DNA from: Sclerodactyla briareus
Taxonomy: Eukaryota; Echinodermata; Holothuroidea; Dendrochirotida; Sclerodactylidae
Assembly: GCA_026419785.1 (NCBI GenBank)
Contig: JAODTK010004254.1
Span: 1 to 64,000, forward strand
Direction of reading: 5' to 3'
Length of the DNA stretch: 64,000 nt
This document shows positions 36,985-50,028 of this stretch, in pieces. The number at the start of each line of letters is the position of its first letter. Position 1 is the first letter of the stretch. The notes under the pieces were generated by a model. The model was not told the origin of the DNA, did not search any database, and saw nothing but the letters and a program-made list of their open reading frames with translations. The translations under genes and the position numbers were made by a program.

Positions 36985-37600
36985 AAGCTGACTAGAGAGA
37001 GGTTGGGAGCAGGCATGAGTACTATTGTTGCAGACATCCAGTCTCTCCCTCCCAGGCAGATTTTATGATTACGGTGGGGTGGGTGAGTGGGCAGTAAAGT
37101 GGGTGGGTGGGCTTACCTCTCCTATCAGTGGGCTAAGCTGATCTTGGTGGGCTGCGCACTGAGTCTATTGTTTTAGAATCCAGTATCCTCTTCCCTCCCA
37201 GTGCATGATTTTATGATTACAGGCGGGGTGGGTGAGTGGGCAGTAATAAAGGGGTGGGTGGGCTCTTACCTCTCCTATCAGGGCGAAGAGAGTTGGGGGC
37301 TGCTCTGAGTCTATTGTTTTAAGACATCAAGTCTCTTCCCTCCCAGTGCATGATTTTATGATTACAGGCGGGGTGGGGAGTGGGCAGGGAGGTGGGGGGT
37401 GTGAGTGGGCTACCTCTCCTATCAGTGGGCTAAGCTGCGTTGGTGGGCGGTACTCTGAGTCTATGGTCTTCAGACATTCACTTTTCTCCAGTTCAGGATT
37501 TTAATGATTAAAGGTGAGATGGGGTATTGCACAGTTAAGGTGGGTGGGCTTTACCTTCCCTATTTTTTTCGGTGGGCGAGCTTTGAGGTGGCTTGGCTCT
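36985..37600 (-). repeat. ~148-bp tandem array beside KIF1 exon 37628
   Basis: Four to five units with TGATTTTATGATTACAGGCG, GGGTGGGTGAGTGGGCAGTA, CTTACCTCTCCTATCAGTGG and CTCTGAGTCTATTGTTTT. The unit edge facing the exon (AGACATC ... CCAGTGC) matches the exon tail and intron start at 37621-37634, so the array begins at the donor of that exon. Minus strand units also carry GAGAG/GTAAGC, a good 5' splice site at another place. Confidence 0.9.
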
Positions 37601-37627
37601 GTGTCAGTAGTTTCAGACATCGGTTAC

Positions 37628-37762
37628 CAGTGCCTTCTCTCGGTCGGAGCTATCTGTGTCGTCACTACGTCTGTCGCATAGCACGCTGTCCTGGGAGGTA
37701 GACATTCGTTCTGGAGAGGGTTTTGAACTGGCCATCTTTAATCTCTCTAGGTTATACTGGTC
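37628..37762 (-). CDS. KIF1: probable KIF1 linker exon
   Basis: Minus strand, 45 codons in phase 0-0: DQYNLERLKMASSKPSPERM and a Ser/Asp-rich part ending SSDREKAL. Acceptor GGTACTCAG at 37763 and donor CACTG/GTAACC are moderate. The polar, Ser-rich composition is what the linker before the PH domain of KIF1 kinesins shows, and the exit phase fits exon 35303, but I cannot align it to a particular KIF1 segment. The frame continues upstream beyond the chosen acceptor for more than 50 codons in sequence that does not look coding, so the exon start is uncertain. A tandem array abuts its donor. Confidence 0.55.
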
Positions 37763-38186
37763 CTGAGTACCTTCTCTCGGAAGCAGTAAATAATGACGTG
37801 ACTTTCTCCACCTATAAGTATGGAATAGTGTTGTAGAGATGCTACCCTGTGATTTCAAGATATAAGTAATTGTCACCTCCCGCCCTAGCAAGCAATATAA
37901 ATCCCACCTGAAGGATGCACTGAGCTGTAGCATGTTTCAGTATGGCGGAATAGCCGGTATCATCCGCTAAGAGACAGGGATTTGCAAATTTCAAGATGGG
38001 CGCTTACGAGAGATAAAATTTACCGATATTTTCTATAATCAGTTTGAACGTGTTATATGTAATATGTAGACTACAATCGCAGATGCACACAGCATATAAC
38101 ATAGTTGTTTGTGTTGGTTGTGCATGCGCGACGGGCGGCGGACGTGCTATCTTTGCAACAAATATCCAGACCGGATTGCCACCGTA

Positions 38187-38943
38187 AGCCGCGTTTCCAT
38201 GAACGCGGGCGGGCGCGGGCGTCTAAAATCGATCATCAATATTTGCGATGGAGCCGTTTGCACGCGGTGCGGGAGGGCGGGCCGGCGGGGGGAGGCGTAC
38301 GTTTTCACGAATCGGTCTTGTAGCGAGTTTTTCTGCACGCTCCGCGTGTCCGCTGTGGTGTTAGTAATGATTGTCGGGGATTCCCTGCAATCTACCGGCT
38401 GGTTAGCCCGCGAATGGAGAGATAGAGGAACAATTTTGTTCAATTCGTGTTCCAAACAACATCATAACTGTTTCAACACTAGGGAGAGTTGTAGACAGAT
38501 TGTCTCTATTTTTAATGGCCAGGACACCTATGTGAACACATATTTACATGATGCCAGACCATTGATATGTCAAATATTGGCTAATCAAATATCAAAAACC
38601 GGTCAATTGTGAAGTGGTAATAGTGGGCCGTTAAATGTTGACATTTAGAACAATGGGTTTCAGATATGAACACCGGTTGTTTCGGTTTGAACACGCGTAT
38701 GCGTCGGTGTTTGATAATAAATAATAATAACAACAACAATAATAATAATAACAATAACAATAATAATAACAATAATTAATAATAAGTAGGCTACATCGGT
38801 TCTTTTATAGAGCATAGACACAAAAGTGAGAAGAAAGAGGTGTGTGACTCGGAAAACGCCCGTTGGGTCAGGTCGTCCCACGGTGCAGGGGGTTAAACGG
38901 GTTCCCAAACGCCCGCCCGACCGCCGCGTGCATGGAAACGGTC
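38187..38943. mobile_element. non-autonomous DNA transposon with GC-rich terminal inverted repeats
   Basis: The left end has CCGCGTTTCCATGAACGCGG and GCGGGCG; the right end, read inverted, has CCGTTTCCATGCACGCGGCG and CGGGCGGGCG. Between these ~35-bp imperfect inverted repeats are ~690 bp without a transposase, including an (AAT/AAC)n tract at 38698-38790. A 167-codon plus frame overlaps the left end but resembles nothing I know. The target duplication is not clear. Confidence 0.6.
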
Positions 38944-39449
38944 CATATTTGTTAAGTCTCCTTACCCGAGTGTCTTCTATAACATCATAGACTATACAGG
39001 ACCCATTATTTGGCTGCAGATTCTGTTTTTAACTCTGAATTTTGTGTTTGAGAACTTTTGTTATGGATACCGCGGGAGCAATACTAGCCTACCACTGTTA
39101 CTATACACCATACCCCGGCCTATCTTTTTTTTTGTCTATATGCCAACGCCCGGCCTACCACATGGCGTCTCCAATCGCCGAGTCTGAAGGTGACAGCGCC
39201 CTACATCCTTGTCAAAGGGAAACGCGGCTGGTGTACATAAGTAGTGCTTTTGGGTGTAAATAGGCGCCCCCTCCGTTTTTCCGCCCTCTAGCTTTTGATC
39301 AGGACTAACCCAAGGTTATTTTTTTCCCCCCGTCTTACTCACTGGCTCTTGCGGCTGGAGTTCCCCTCTCGGGGCTCTTTTGGTTTGTTTATCACTAGTC
39401 CAATTCATAGGCTGGCCAAGCCTTAGTAGGCGCGCATAGTCGAAGCTTA

Positions 39450-39970
39450 ATTTGCCAGATACGACATTTCGATATTGTCCTAAAAGGAAGAAACGATCAA
39501 CACTTTGTCTACATTACAACAAGGAAGCAATGTCCTCACCCTTGTCAGTGCAGCAGCGTACTCATAGACTTCTGTGGCAATCCTGGGACCGCCATCCCAA
39601 TCCCGGACCCCATAAGCCTATTTTCCGTGCGGCATTTGTGGTAAAGGCGACACTTGGTTGCGCTCAGTGTGATGTCTGGTATCATTTTGAGTGCAGGACA
39701 TGTGTACACACAACTATGAGGCCCTTCAAAACCCACAGATCTCTTGGATCTGTTTTCATTGCAGCATCCCAAACTTGGCACAGTTCCTTTTCAACCAAAA
39801 TCCAGCATCCAGCTTTCCAACAGATTCTCTGCCTCACTACTGTAGTAGGGGGCCTCTTAGTCTCAACTGGCTTGCCTCCGTCCTAATCAGAAAGAGAACC
39901 GAAGTCAGAGGCAGACTGACCAGAGTAGGGCTTGAAAATTCTAATGCGCTACAGACTACGAACCAGCCCT
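39450..39970 (+). mobile_element. LINE 5' fragment with 2A-like motif and PHD-type zinc finger
   Basis: Plus strand, in at least two frames: a leader ending LLWQSWDRHPNPGP, then CGICGKG, QCDVWYHFEC, a CTHNYEALQNPQ segment and SWICFHCSIPNLAQFLF. CR1/L2-type non-LTR retrotransposons have exactly this order at the start of their long ORF: (S)GDxxPNPGP, a Cys4-His-Cys3 finger, then ...SWICxxC.xPN. The Cys and His ligands are visible once two frame changes are allowed. The endonuclease and reverse transcriptase parts are absent; the fragment stops near 39970. It lies antisense to KIF1, in an intron. Confidence 0.85.
39587..39610 (+). other. 2A-like peptide motif (D-R-H-P-N-P-G-P)
   Basis: Eight codons ending in NPGP within the LINE fragment. 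2A sequences (D-x-E-x-NPGP) cause ribosome skipping, and some LINEs of sea urchins and other animals carry active versions at this place. Here His replaces Glu and Trp precedes the Asp, so activity is doubtful. Confidence 0.6.
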
Positions 39971-39999
39971 AGAAGATTTATCAAGTGTTGTTATCAATT

Positions 40000-42900
40000 T
40001 CTGTAGTGCGTAGAAACAAGGCTGCTGACATTGCCACATGCATTGTTACATACAATACAACAAATTGAAGCAACCTGACTGCAAAAAAGTTCGGTGGGCG
40101 TTTCTGGGAGATGGGGAGATTTAGCAGAATGAATACGGTATAAACAATAATATATTAGACTAGAAGGGAAAGTTGTAATCCTTGTCGCTATTAAATTTGG
40201 CACAAAAATTACCTTCCTCTGACGTATGTCATCAGCAGGAATCAACCAGGAATGAAGCTTACCCAATCTCAAAAGATGTAATACACAGGCAGGGACAGGG
40301 TTGTTCACCTAATCACATGAATGAAGAGTATGAAAGGTAATAATGCTCCTACCTGGGGCAAATGTTAAAAATTTGTTGGCAGAGTCCCTTGATATATCAC
40401 CAACACTCAACTACAAAAGAATTATCAAGGGAATCCTCAATTGTAAAACCCATGATTTGCCTTTGCAGTGGCTATTTTCGTTGCAATGTAGAGTGTAAAA
40501 GATTAGAGTCTGGATCACAGTCTCTAGACTACTAATTTTTCAGAGGAGAGCCCCAAGAAACACCAGTCATATTGTAACATACTGAGATCACCCCAATGTG
40601 GAATCAGTTCTGAAAATATCACCACGTTATTGGTACACTAAACTCAAATTCTTCAGGTTAATTGAATATTATGGATGGACAGGTCAAAACGGTCAAGAAT
40701 ATGAAAACTAAAAAATCCAATTAGAGTCATTGAAAAACACAAGGATGTGGGGACTTCTTATACATCCCGCCAGCAGAGTATACATTTTGTTGAAATTGAG
40801 GTGCAACAGTGTATCTATAAACAAATCATGTAGCAGCTCCATTTTTCTAATATTCCTATAATAGTGACAATTACATCAATAAATGCACATATTTCTTTAC
40901 CATGAGTCCCTATTTTGGAGAACGTTCACCGAGGTTGAACGTAGCTGTCTGTAGCTAAACACAAGCATAAAGTGAAAATAATCCCTCGGTTACCTTTTTC
41001 AAGGCTGGCCAATCTCAAGCTCCCATTGGTGGTCAAGGATCAAGAATCAGCACGAGGGGCCGCCATCCCTTAGGTTCTCTCTCCCCTCACGTAGGGTACC
41101 AGATGGTTCAATAACCTTACGCGTCGACCGGCGGGGTACCTGGTGGTGTCAATGAATGAGTCACATCAAATGTATGTCAATAAAACAAGATTGAGTCCAC
41201 TCTCATCTAGGGAAAGGAAAAATCGGTGTGGTCTAGCAATATCTTCAGAAATCTTCGTGTAAAGTGAATAATCCAACGAAAAAAGTCATATTAATCACAC
41301 GTGAATGAGTCCAGAAATCACATAATGTAAGAAAGTCAGGGCCCTGAAGAAGCTTGTTCGTTACATTTATGGGCGAAACGGAGAGGCATCCCCACGATGT
41401 GTCGATTAGGCATAGTTTAGGGCGGGGTCATTAAACAGCCAATAGGGCCACTGCTAATTGATGAGCTAACTTGGAGTTGAGAGTGCAGTGAATTAACCCT
41501 CTGTATCCATCTTGTGCAAGAGTGATGGTCATTTGTATTTCAAGGTACAATGTGTACAAAACTGAGATAGTGGTGAGGGATAGTGGGGATGATGGGGTGG
41601 GGGAGATTTACTCCATGGGTTGGTTCAATCTCTGTGGGGTAAATGTGGGGGGGGTTACTAGCCTCAATACCCCTCCTTCTCACTCAACTATTTTGGTCCA
41701 TTATTGTCATAGCCAAAACTGATACTGTCCATTTCTAAGGTCAATTTGTGAATACAAAATATCAACTCTAAAATGGCTTTATCCTTACCAATCCTTCAAG
41801 TCAGTTTAACCTTCCTATCTGTCGTCTGTTCATCTATCTATTTCATAAGTGATGTGTGGTCTTTTAAAAAAAAGTGTCATAAACACGAGTATTCTGTTTA
41901 TAAGAAACTCAAACATATACGATTCAGAAGGATGTATACTTGAATAAACCATTGTTTTGTTTAAAATCTAATAAGATCAACTTAGAGTACCACACAGTTA
42001 ATCCCCCCGCCAACTAATTGAAATTTGAAACATTGCAAAAAACCTGCATGTTAGTGGACCCCCCCCGCTCAGAAAACCCACTTTGAACCCATTAAGAATT
42101 TTCCCATGGCGAAACATTTGGGGTCATTAGACCCTGCCCTGAGAGTTAGTGCCTTATGCAAGAGCTGAGGGCAATGCAGTGAAAATATCCCCCATAGTGG
42201 GATTATTTGCCCATGTCTTACAATGTATTATTACATTTGTATGGATCAGGGAATCATCACATACGACATATGACCATAAGTAGGTGGTCCCTGGAACATG
42301 CTGATAATCCTTACATCTCAATATCGCAGGCGTTTTAAACCAGACACCTAAAAACATCTCCATAGCGTATGGTAATATATGCCCGCAACTGATATCATCA
42401 TCATCAGAATTACAGAAATCTGGAAATTTGTTTTTTTTTTTTTTGGAAAAAGGCTGAGAATGCTGTGCCTGTTCTTGTGTTAAATCATAATGGAATACAC
42501 ACATACTGTCACATAGGTATTGCTGGATAACCTGCACCAACCCACTTCTCCCACATCGAGATCTGTCAGTGAAAAACCCTCCTACATGACCTCCGTGTTT
42601 ACCACGACAGGTTTTGAAGGCAGGGGCAGCGATGAGGAGGGACTGAGATTACATAGCTAATGCCAGAGGCTGGTCCAGGTTTGGGTATTTCCCCTCCCGT
42701 GAAATGTCTGTGGAAATAATCCTTAAAAGAGACAAAATGTGGTGTCCTGAGGAATGACTGAAACATTTTCTTTTCCTCATTCCACAATTCCAAAATTAAT
42801 TATTGAAGGCATATTAGACACCACACATGAGGTCCATTCGGGGCATTTTGGGAGCTTTTTCTCCCCATGCACATTGCAAAAATACATACAGTCCACTGAA

Positions 42901-45900
42901 TTAAGCAATGGCAAGCAAAGCATACAACAGAGCCCTCAAAATGTATGGGGAGGAGGGGATGACCACAATTTAAAAAGCCACATGGAAAAAAATTGTAAAT
43001 TCTCATAGAGTAATGTCAAGAGGTAATGCCCATGAGTGATTGAAAAAAACTGGCACAAACAAAATTGAGCACTGCCAGAGAATTCAACACTTCCTAAAGT
43101 TTGCAAGTGCCTAACCCCGGTTACCATATCATAACATTCCAATACACTCGAATTGATGTTTGTTCCCCTTCCAAAACATTGGCATAGTTTTATTGCCTAA
43201 TATTCCCTCCCCACAATCAACCTGAATCATCCGAATCACACGATTTATGATCACAAGAGACTGTCTGTGAAAACCTTACTTGCAAATCAGCTACACTAGT
43301 AATCCACTCAAATCTCAATATCTCAATTCTCGCCATAGTTTCCTCACCACCGCTACCGAACCGAAGCACATCCTTGTATCAGCGCAGTCCATGACATCAG
43401 CGACGTAATGTACCTACTGTACTGTCATGCTCGTTTGACTGAAACTTTAATGCATGATTTTATTAATAATTATGACAAACAAATCAATAACTGTTCATTA
43501 CTAAACATTGTTGAAATATATGGTTATGAATCTACAAAAGTTCTCTCATACAAAAAAAAAAAAAAAAACCCATCGAGGCTCCCTTGCAACAATTAAATGA
43601 TCATTTTGAAAACATTTCAAGAAAAATCTTCCAGCCTGGAACTTCGACTTCAAGCCTTCAACAAAACGTGTCATCGCGTAAGGACAAACAATGATAGTAA
43701 TAAAAACTTGTAGGCCTATGCAATACATGTATGAGTACTACAGCTGGGATGGTATGGTATGGTACGGTATGGTATGGTATGGTATAGGATGTTGTGCTAT
43801 TGTACCACGCTCCTGTTTGAGTGCTGCAGCTGTGTGTACTTTATTTTTGTGCAGCTGGAGTGACTTAAGTGCATATGATTCTTGCAAGGGGGAGTAATTT
43901 CTCAAGTCGCTACGAACAGGCATTAAGGAGGGGCAACTGTCATGATAAGGCGGGCCCACACCCCTAAAAACCCAAAACCTCGTGGAAACCTGGATAACAT
44001 ACATGCAAACCATAAGATGTATAGAAAAGATTCAGTAGCATGATAGATAACATGGCTCAAAGCCAGATCATAGGTATGTTGGGTTGGAGGGATGAGGACT
44101 AGCATGTGCTGAACTGAATGAGTATCCCGGACGACACCATATCATATTAAGTAAGCCCACCCAGCCTCCTATACAATGGTCTACACAACAAACTAACCTC
44201 GAATGTACTTCATTAATATAGAGTAAGCTGGTCAAAGATCAGAAAGAGGTCAAAAGCGTTATATACAAACCAAGTTTGGAAAACCGGACTGAAGAATGAA
44301 AACATCACCATATCAAACATTTTCTTCACAACCGACAATACAATTCCCTAAGATAATTACTACGCCACCGCCCTGTTCCCACCTAGTCTGTTCAAGACCT
44401 TTTTTTTTTTGTTTTCTTGTCTCTGCACGCCTTCATTCAGCTCAAGGCTCGCTTTACATCAGTCCTTACCTCCTGTCTGATCACAAAGTCTTGTATCACA
44501 GGGTCAATGCATGGACATATCCAATTAACCCTTGACGCATCTGCAGTTAGCATTCAGGTGCCTTGCATTCATAGTATCATAAACTACAACACAGTGAATA
44601 TGGGACAAAATATATTGACTCCCCCGAAGTTCTAACCAGTTAGCCAGTCAACACTGAATATTAATGGAAGTGTACTCAACTAATGACGTAATTGGATTGT
44701 TATATCATGAAGATTCTGGCTCTAAATTTTGAAAGTCAAAGGACATTACAGTCCTGAGCGATTCACCTCTAAACATATATACAGTGAGGGACAAGAGAGT
44801 CCAATGATAAAGTGTGTATGTAGCATGCATGAGGACAATAATGTCTTAACAAAAGACTAACTTCCCGTTCAGGTGGGCTGTGTTTAAAACAATCAATGAT
44901 CGGTGTGCTAAGCGCCTGTGCCTTCTCTCATGTCATGATTTACTGTATCTACAGAGGAACAACTATTAGGAGAATCTCTAACCAACGGTACACAGTGAAT
45001 ATGAAACAAATTCAATTGAATCCCTTAGAGTCCCTAATCATTATATCATGAAATTTGTGGGGAATTCTGAACAGTAGTTATTTGTTGTTAACAGTACGAA
45101 GTGTTATTGCGAGCGAATCACCACGGACAACAAAGGAGGTAACGAGAGGGCCACTGTTAGATTCTTGTATGACGTAGTGCTTTTGAGGAAAGTGACGTTT
45201 TCTCAAATATATCTAGTTCCCATCAGACCATTCAGGTGGGATGTTTTATAACCATACCAACAACATAGGCTACATGCTGCGTTTCTAACCATGCCATGAT
45301 TCACCTGTCACTACAGGAAGAGTGAGAACAATGAGTGGTAGAGTCTATCAACCACCTTAACAACTGCAGAAAAAACCTGATACGCTACCGTTGTCCTATA
45401 ATGGCTAACAAGGAACAACCACAGAATCTGAACAAGGCGATCGCCAAAAAAAGATATCGCCTGGTTCAAGAGATCGGTGGTTTCTATTATCACTACATAA
45501 AAACAACATACAAACCCAACTAGTTCATTCAGACCATTGTCAAGGTCAACGAACATCAATATTTTCACATATAAACACATAAAAATTCCTAAATAACTGA
45601 CCAATGAGGTTTACTCTTATACAGAGTCTCTTAAGTGCTTTTTCTTTCTCATGCCCCCCCCCCCCTCTTCTTCTTTCATAAATACCCAAATTTTGAATAG
45701 TTTATCGCTTTCAGTCAACTCACTTCATTTGACCCAAACAATCCAACTGAATGTTCTAAATCCCCTTAGCAGCCCGGCTTCTTGCCTTTTAAAATCATTC
45801 CTTCATTATTCGTTGCCTGTTATTTCAAGCAGCCAGAACATGCCGCCCCCCCCCCCTCTGCCAGGGCAGCAAAACCCCCAGCGTTTGCGTGTCCCCCACA

Positions 45901-46310
45901 CACAACAACTATCCCCATGCAAGCAGTCAAAGATGTCCCAAAATAATCTTTAGGAAACCTCCAAACATTGGTCCCCAGTCTTCAGGAAAGAAAAGTGTTA
46001 ACAGTATTTTTGAAGGTCTAATCGACCCTAAATCAACTGGTGGGTAGATGAGGTATTTTGCTTGAGGCAAGCTTATAACATCACAAGTGTCACAGGAGCT
46101 ATGATTCACTCGTTCCATCAGTGCTTTGATCCAAAAAGAGCTATAATTATATGATGGAATTCATAAAATCTGAAATCAAACACATCAGATACAGAAAATG
46201 TTAACGGACCATACCTACTGAGGTTGGCAAATTCTACCAAGTTGGAAATTGGAATATATAGGCAAATTAGGCACATACAATGTACCTCTACTGACCCCAG
46301 CTGGACCTTC
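40000..46310. other. long intronic/unassigned stretch
   Basis: Apart from the GGTAT tract and A/T or C runs (42429, 43550, 44400, 45655, 45846) I see no array and no gene with family support. Short minus-strand segments with acceptor and donor at 40353-40410 and 44473-44543 are open but unrecognised. Confidence 0.4.
43746..43792. repeat. (GGTAT)n microsatellite
   Basis: About nine pentamers GGTAT with one GGTAC variant. Confidence 0.97.
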
Positions 46311-46319
46311 AAAATGATC

Positions 46320-46850
46320 AGGATCAAAGGGGATCACATCTACCAGTTTTGTGGAAATCCAACGAACTTTTAAAAAAAATTGCATAAATTATGCAAAGTT
46401 AAACACACATTATTAAATGACCTCCAGTGACCCAAATTCACTTTTAAATTCTTGGGAACATGGTAGACCCCATCCACCAAGTTCGTGAGAATCCGACAAA
46501 ACTTCCGCATCAATTAGGCAAATGAGACCACTTAAATTGCATATTTTAGGCTGAAATCTTAATCAGTTCCTATACCCTGTCATCCAGGTCCCACCATACC
46601 AAACATACATACCTGTAGCACATACGGTTCTTGCGTAACTGCTAACAGCTTAAACAATAATTACATATGACCAAATCTAATCAGATCTGTACACCCAACC
46701 CCGTGGGTGCACACAAAATTTCGGTCATGGTCGGCCTCACGGTTTGTGGGAGATCCTGCTAACGAGAGAGTGTGACACACATATACACACACACACCACA
46801 CAGGACTAGTGACCACTAGTCCTCTTCTGAATTCAATTCAGGCGAGACAA
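46320..46850. mobile_element. family B repeat, copy 1 (ends in (CA)n plus hairpin)
   Basis: Contains ATAAATTATGCAAAGTTAAA, CCAAGTTCGTGAGAATCCGA, AATCAGATCTGTACACCCAA and CTGCTAACGAGAGAGTG, then a CA-rich tract, GTGACCACTAGT and a hairpin with arms CCTGAAT/ATTCAGG-like at 46822-46846. The same order of pieces is at 58440-59066. No coding capacity seen. Confidence 0.6.
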
Positions 46851-47019
46851 ACCAAGCAAGCCAAAAGGCTCTTATTAGTGCATCCTGACTGTTCTGTCAA
46901 CCCATAGCCAGACAACGGAGACAAATGGAGATTAGTACCAGCTCATTATAGGCAAAATAAGTCATGACAATTTCCTATATTACTAACAAATAAGTAGGGT
47001 TCCTGTACCCTTAGAAGAA

Positions 47020-49960
47020 ATCTACACACTAAATGCGAAGGTTTTCAGACTGGGAACTCTGGTTAAAAAACCTTCGATGACCTCGACCTGACCCAAAACA
47101 ATAGGGTTCTGTACTCATCAGGGGGAAGTTTTAACACAAACCAAGTATGAGCCTCATTCACCCCGCCCTTTACAAAACAATAGGTTCCTTGTACTCCCCC
47201 ATAAAGGAAGATACACACCTAATTTCAACCTTGATCAGACCAACCATTCTGGACTTATCTTGTGTACAAGGTTTTCAGACTTTGACCTTGGTCTGACGCA
47301 GAAGACCTCTGACCTGCCAAAAACAATCGGGTTCTTATTATCCATCATGGGGAACAAACATACCAAGTATGAGCTTCATCCTCCACGTGGGTCAAAGTTG
47401 TTATCGTGTTTACAAGCCAAAATTGGCTTAACTAAATATCAAAATCTTTCCACGAATTTTCTATTTACGATCAAAATTCACTCTCTGAAAACCCCTGAAA
47501 CAAAAACAATAGGGGGTCCTGACTCCCCATAAGGAAGCTTTACACTAATTTACAACTTGATCAGACCAAACTAATTATGGACGTATCGTGTTTACAAGGT
47601 TTTCAGAACTTTGACCTCATGGTGACCTCAGATGACCTCTGACCTGACCCCAAAACAATAAGGGTTCATTTACTATCAGGGAACACAATTACCAAGTATG
47701 AGCTTCATCATCCGGAGGTGGGTTCGAGTTATCTTGTTTACCAACCAAATGGCCAAAATATCCAAATTTTCACAAAATTTTCTTTTTCGACCAAAGTCAA
47801 CCCCGACTGAACCCAAAAAAACAATAGGGTTCCTGTACTCCCATAAGAAAGCTATACAACTGATTTCAACGTGATCAGACCAACGATTATGGACTTATCG
47901 TGTTTCACAAGGTTTTCAGACTTTGACCTATGGTGAACTCAGATAACCTCTGACCTACCCCAAAACAATAGGGTTCATGTACTCATCAGGGAGAACACAC
48001 ATACCAAGTATGAGCTTCATCCATCCAGGTGGGTGTCGAGTTATCGTTGTGTACAGCCAAAAATTGGGCCCAAAATTTTCGAATTTTCACAAATTTCTTC
48101 TTTCGAACAAAAATTCACTACCCGGACCCTGAAACCAAAAAAAAACAATAGGGTCCTGTACTACCCATAAGAAAGCCATACACCGAAGGTCAGCTTGATC
48201 AGACCAACCATCTGGAACTTATCGTGGTTACAAGGTGTTCAAACTTTGCCCTGGGCGGACCCCAGATGACCTCTGACCCGACCCCAAAACAATAGGGTTC
48301 ATTGGATCATCGTGGGGAGGGAAAAAACATACCAAGTATGAGCTTCATAATTCCAGGTGGAGTCGTGTTATCGTGTTTAACAAGCTTTTTAAAATTGGCC
48401 AAAATTTTCGAATTTTCACAAATTCTATATTTTTCGACCAAATTCACCCCGACCTGACAACCAAAAACAATAGGGTTCCTGTACTCCCCATAAGGAAAGC
48501 ATACACCTTAATTCAACTTGATCAGACCAAAAAAAAAAAACCATTCTGGACTTATCGTGTTATGTTAACAAGGTTTTCAGACTTGACCTCTGGTGACCTC
48601 AGACGTTCTCTGACCTGACCCCAAAACAATAGGGTTCATGTACTCATCATGGGGAAACACTACCAAGTATTGAGATTCAATCCATCCGGGTGGGTCGAGT
48701 TATGTGGTTACCAAGCCAAAATGGCCAAAATATCAACTTTTCACCAAATTTTACCATTTCGACCAAAAAAATTCACCCCGACCTGACCAGAGACCATAGG
48801 GTTCCTGTACTCCCATAAGAAAGCTATTACCATGATTTCAACTTGATCGAAAAACCATTTGGACTTTATCGTGGGTTACAAGGTTTTCCAGACTTTGACC
48901 TCGGGGTGACCTCAGATGACCCTGACATACCCCAAAACAATAGGGTTCATGTACTCATCCTGGAGAACACACATACACCAAGTATGCGCTCATCCATACA
49001 GGTGGGGTGAGTTATCGTGTTTACAAGCCAAAATTGGCAAAATATCGCAATTTTCACAAATTTCTATTTTCGACCAAAATTCACTCCCGACCTGAACCAA
49101 AAACAATTAGGGGGTTCCTGTACTTACCCATAAGAAAGCTTATACACCTAATTTCAACTTGATCGGACCAAACATTCTGGACTTATCGTGTTGAAAAGGG
49201 TGGTTTTCAGACTTTGCTCTGGTGACCTCAGCATGCTCTGACCGGACCCCAAAACAATGGGTTCATGTAATCATCGTGGGGAAACACACAATACCAAGTA
49301 TGAGCTTCATACATCCAGGTGGGTGTTGAGTTATCGTGTTGAAAAGCTTAAAAATTGGCCAAAATATCGGAATTTCACCCAAATTTCTATTTTAGACCAA
49401 AATTTTCACCCCGACCTGAACCAAAAACAATAGGTTCCTGTACGCCCCATAAGAAAGCTATACACCATAATTTAACTTGATCAGACCAACCATTCTGGAC
49501 TGATCGGTTGTTTAAAGGTTTTCAAGACTTTGACCTATTGACCTCCGATGACCTCTGACCTGACACAAAAACAATAGGGTTCAGGTACTCATCATGGGGA
49601 ACACACATACCAAGTATGAGATTCACCAATCTGGGTTGGGGTTCAGTTATCGTGGTTACAAGCCAAAAGTGGACAAAAATATCACATTTTCACAATTTTT
49701 ATTTCGACCAAAAAAATTCACTCACGACCCTGAACCAAAAATAATAGGGTTCATGTATTCCCCATAAGAAAGCTATACACCCAATTTCAACTTGATCAGC
49801 CAACCATTTGGACTTATCGTGGTTTACAAGGTTTTCAGACTTGACTCTGGTGACTCAGATGACCTTTGACCTGACCAAAAACATAGGGTTAAGTACTATC
49901 ATGGGGGAAACACATACGAAGTATGAGCTTGACCTACCCAGACCCTGAAGTCAAGTTATC
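47020..49960. repeat. ~325-bp satellite array (core of copy 1)
   Basis: Each unit has CAAGGTTTTCAGACTTTGAC, GACCTCAGATGACCTCTGAC, CCCCAAAACAATAGGGTTCA, ACCAAGTATGAGCTTCATCC, AGTTATCGTGTTTACAAGCC and CACCCCGACCTGA; the spacing of GGTTTTCAGAC is 310-335 bp over nine steps. Units differ by many small indels. Confidence 0.93.
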
Positions 49961-50028
49961 GTGTTACAGTTGGGCCGTCACACACACACACACACACACT
50001 TACACACACACCACACCTATCCTTGTCG

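Noticed and set aside
38109..38612. 167-codon Cys-rich plus frame
   Set aside because: It crosses the inverted end of the TIR element, and the Cys spacing fits no zinc finger.
40353..40410. minus segment LSVGDISRDSANKFLTFAP with acceptor and donor
   Set aside because: Only 19 codons, phase 0-1 does not join the exons around it, and the next acceptor would leave a 44-base intron.
44473..44543. minus segment of 71 bp between GCAG and GTAAGG
   Set aside because: Peptide unlike KIF1, acceptor poor in pyrimidines, phase not matched.
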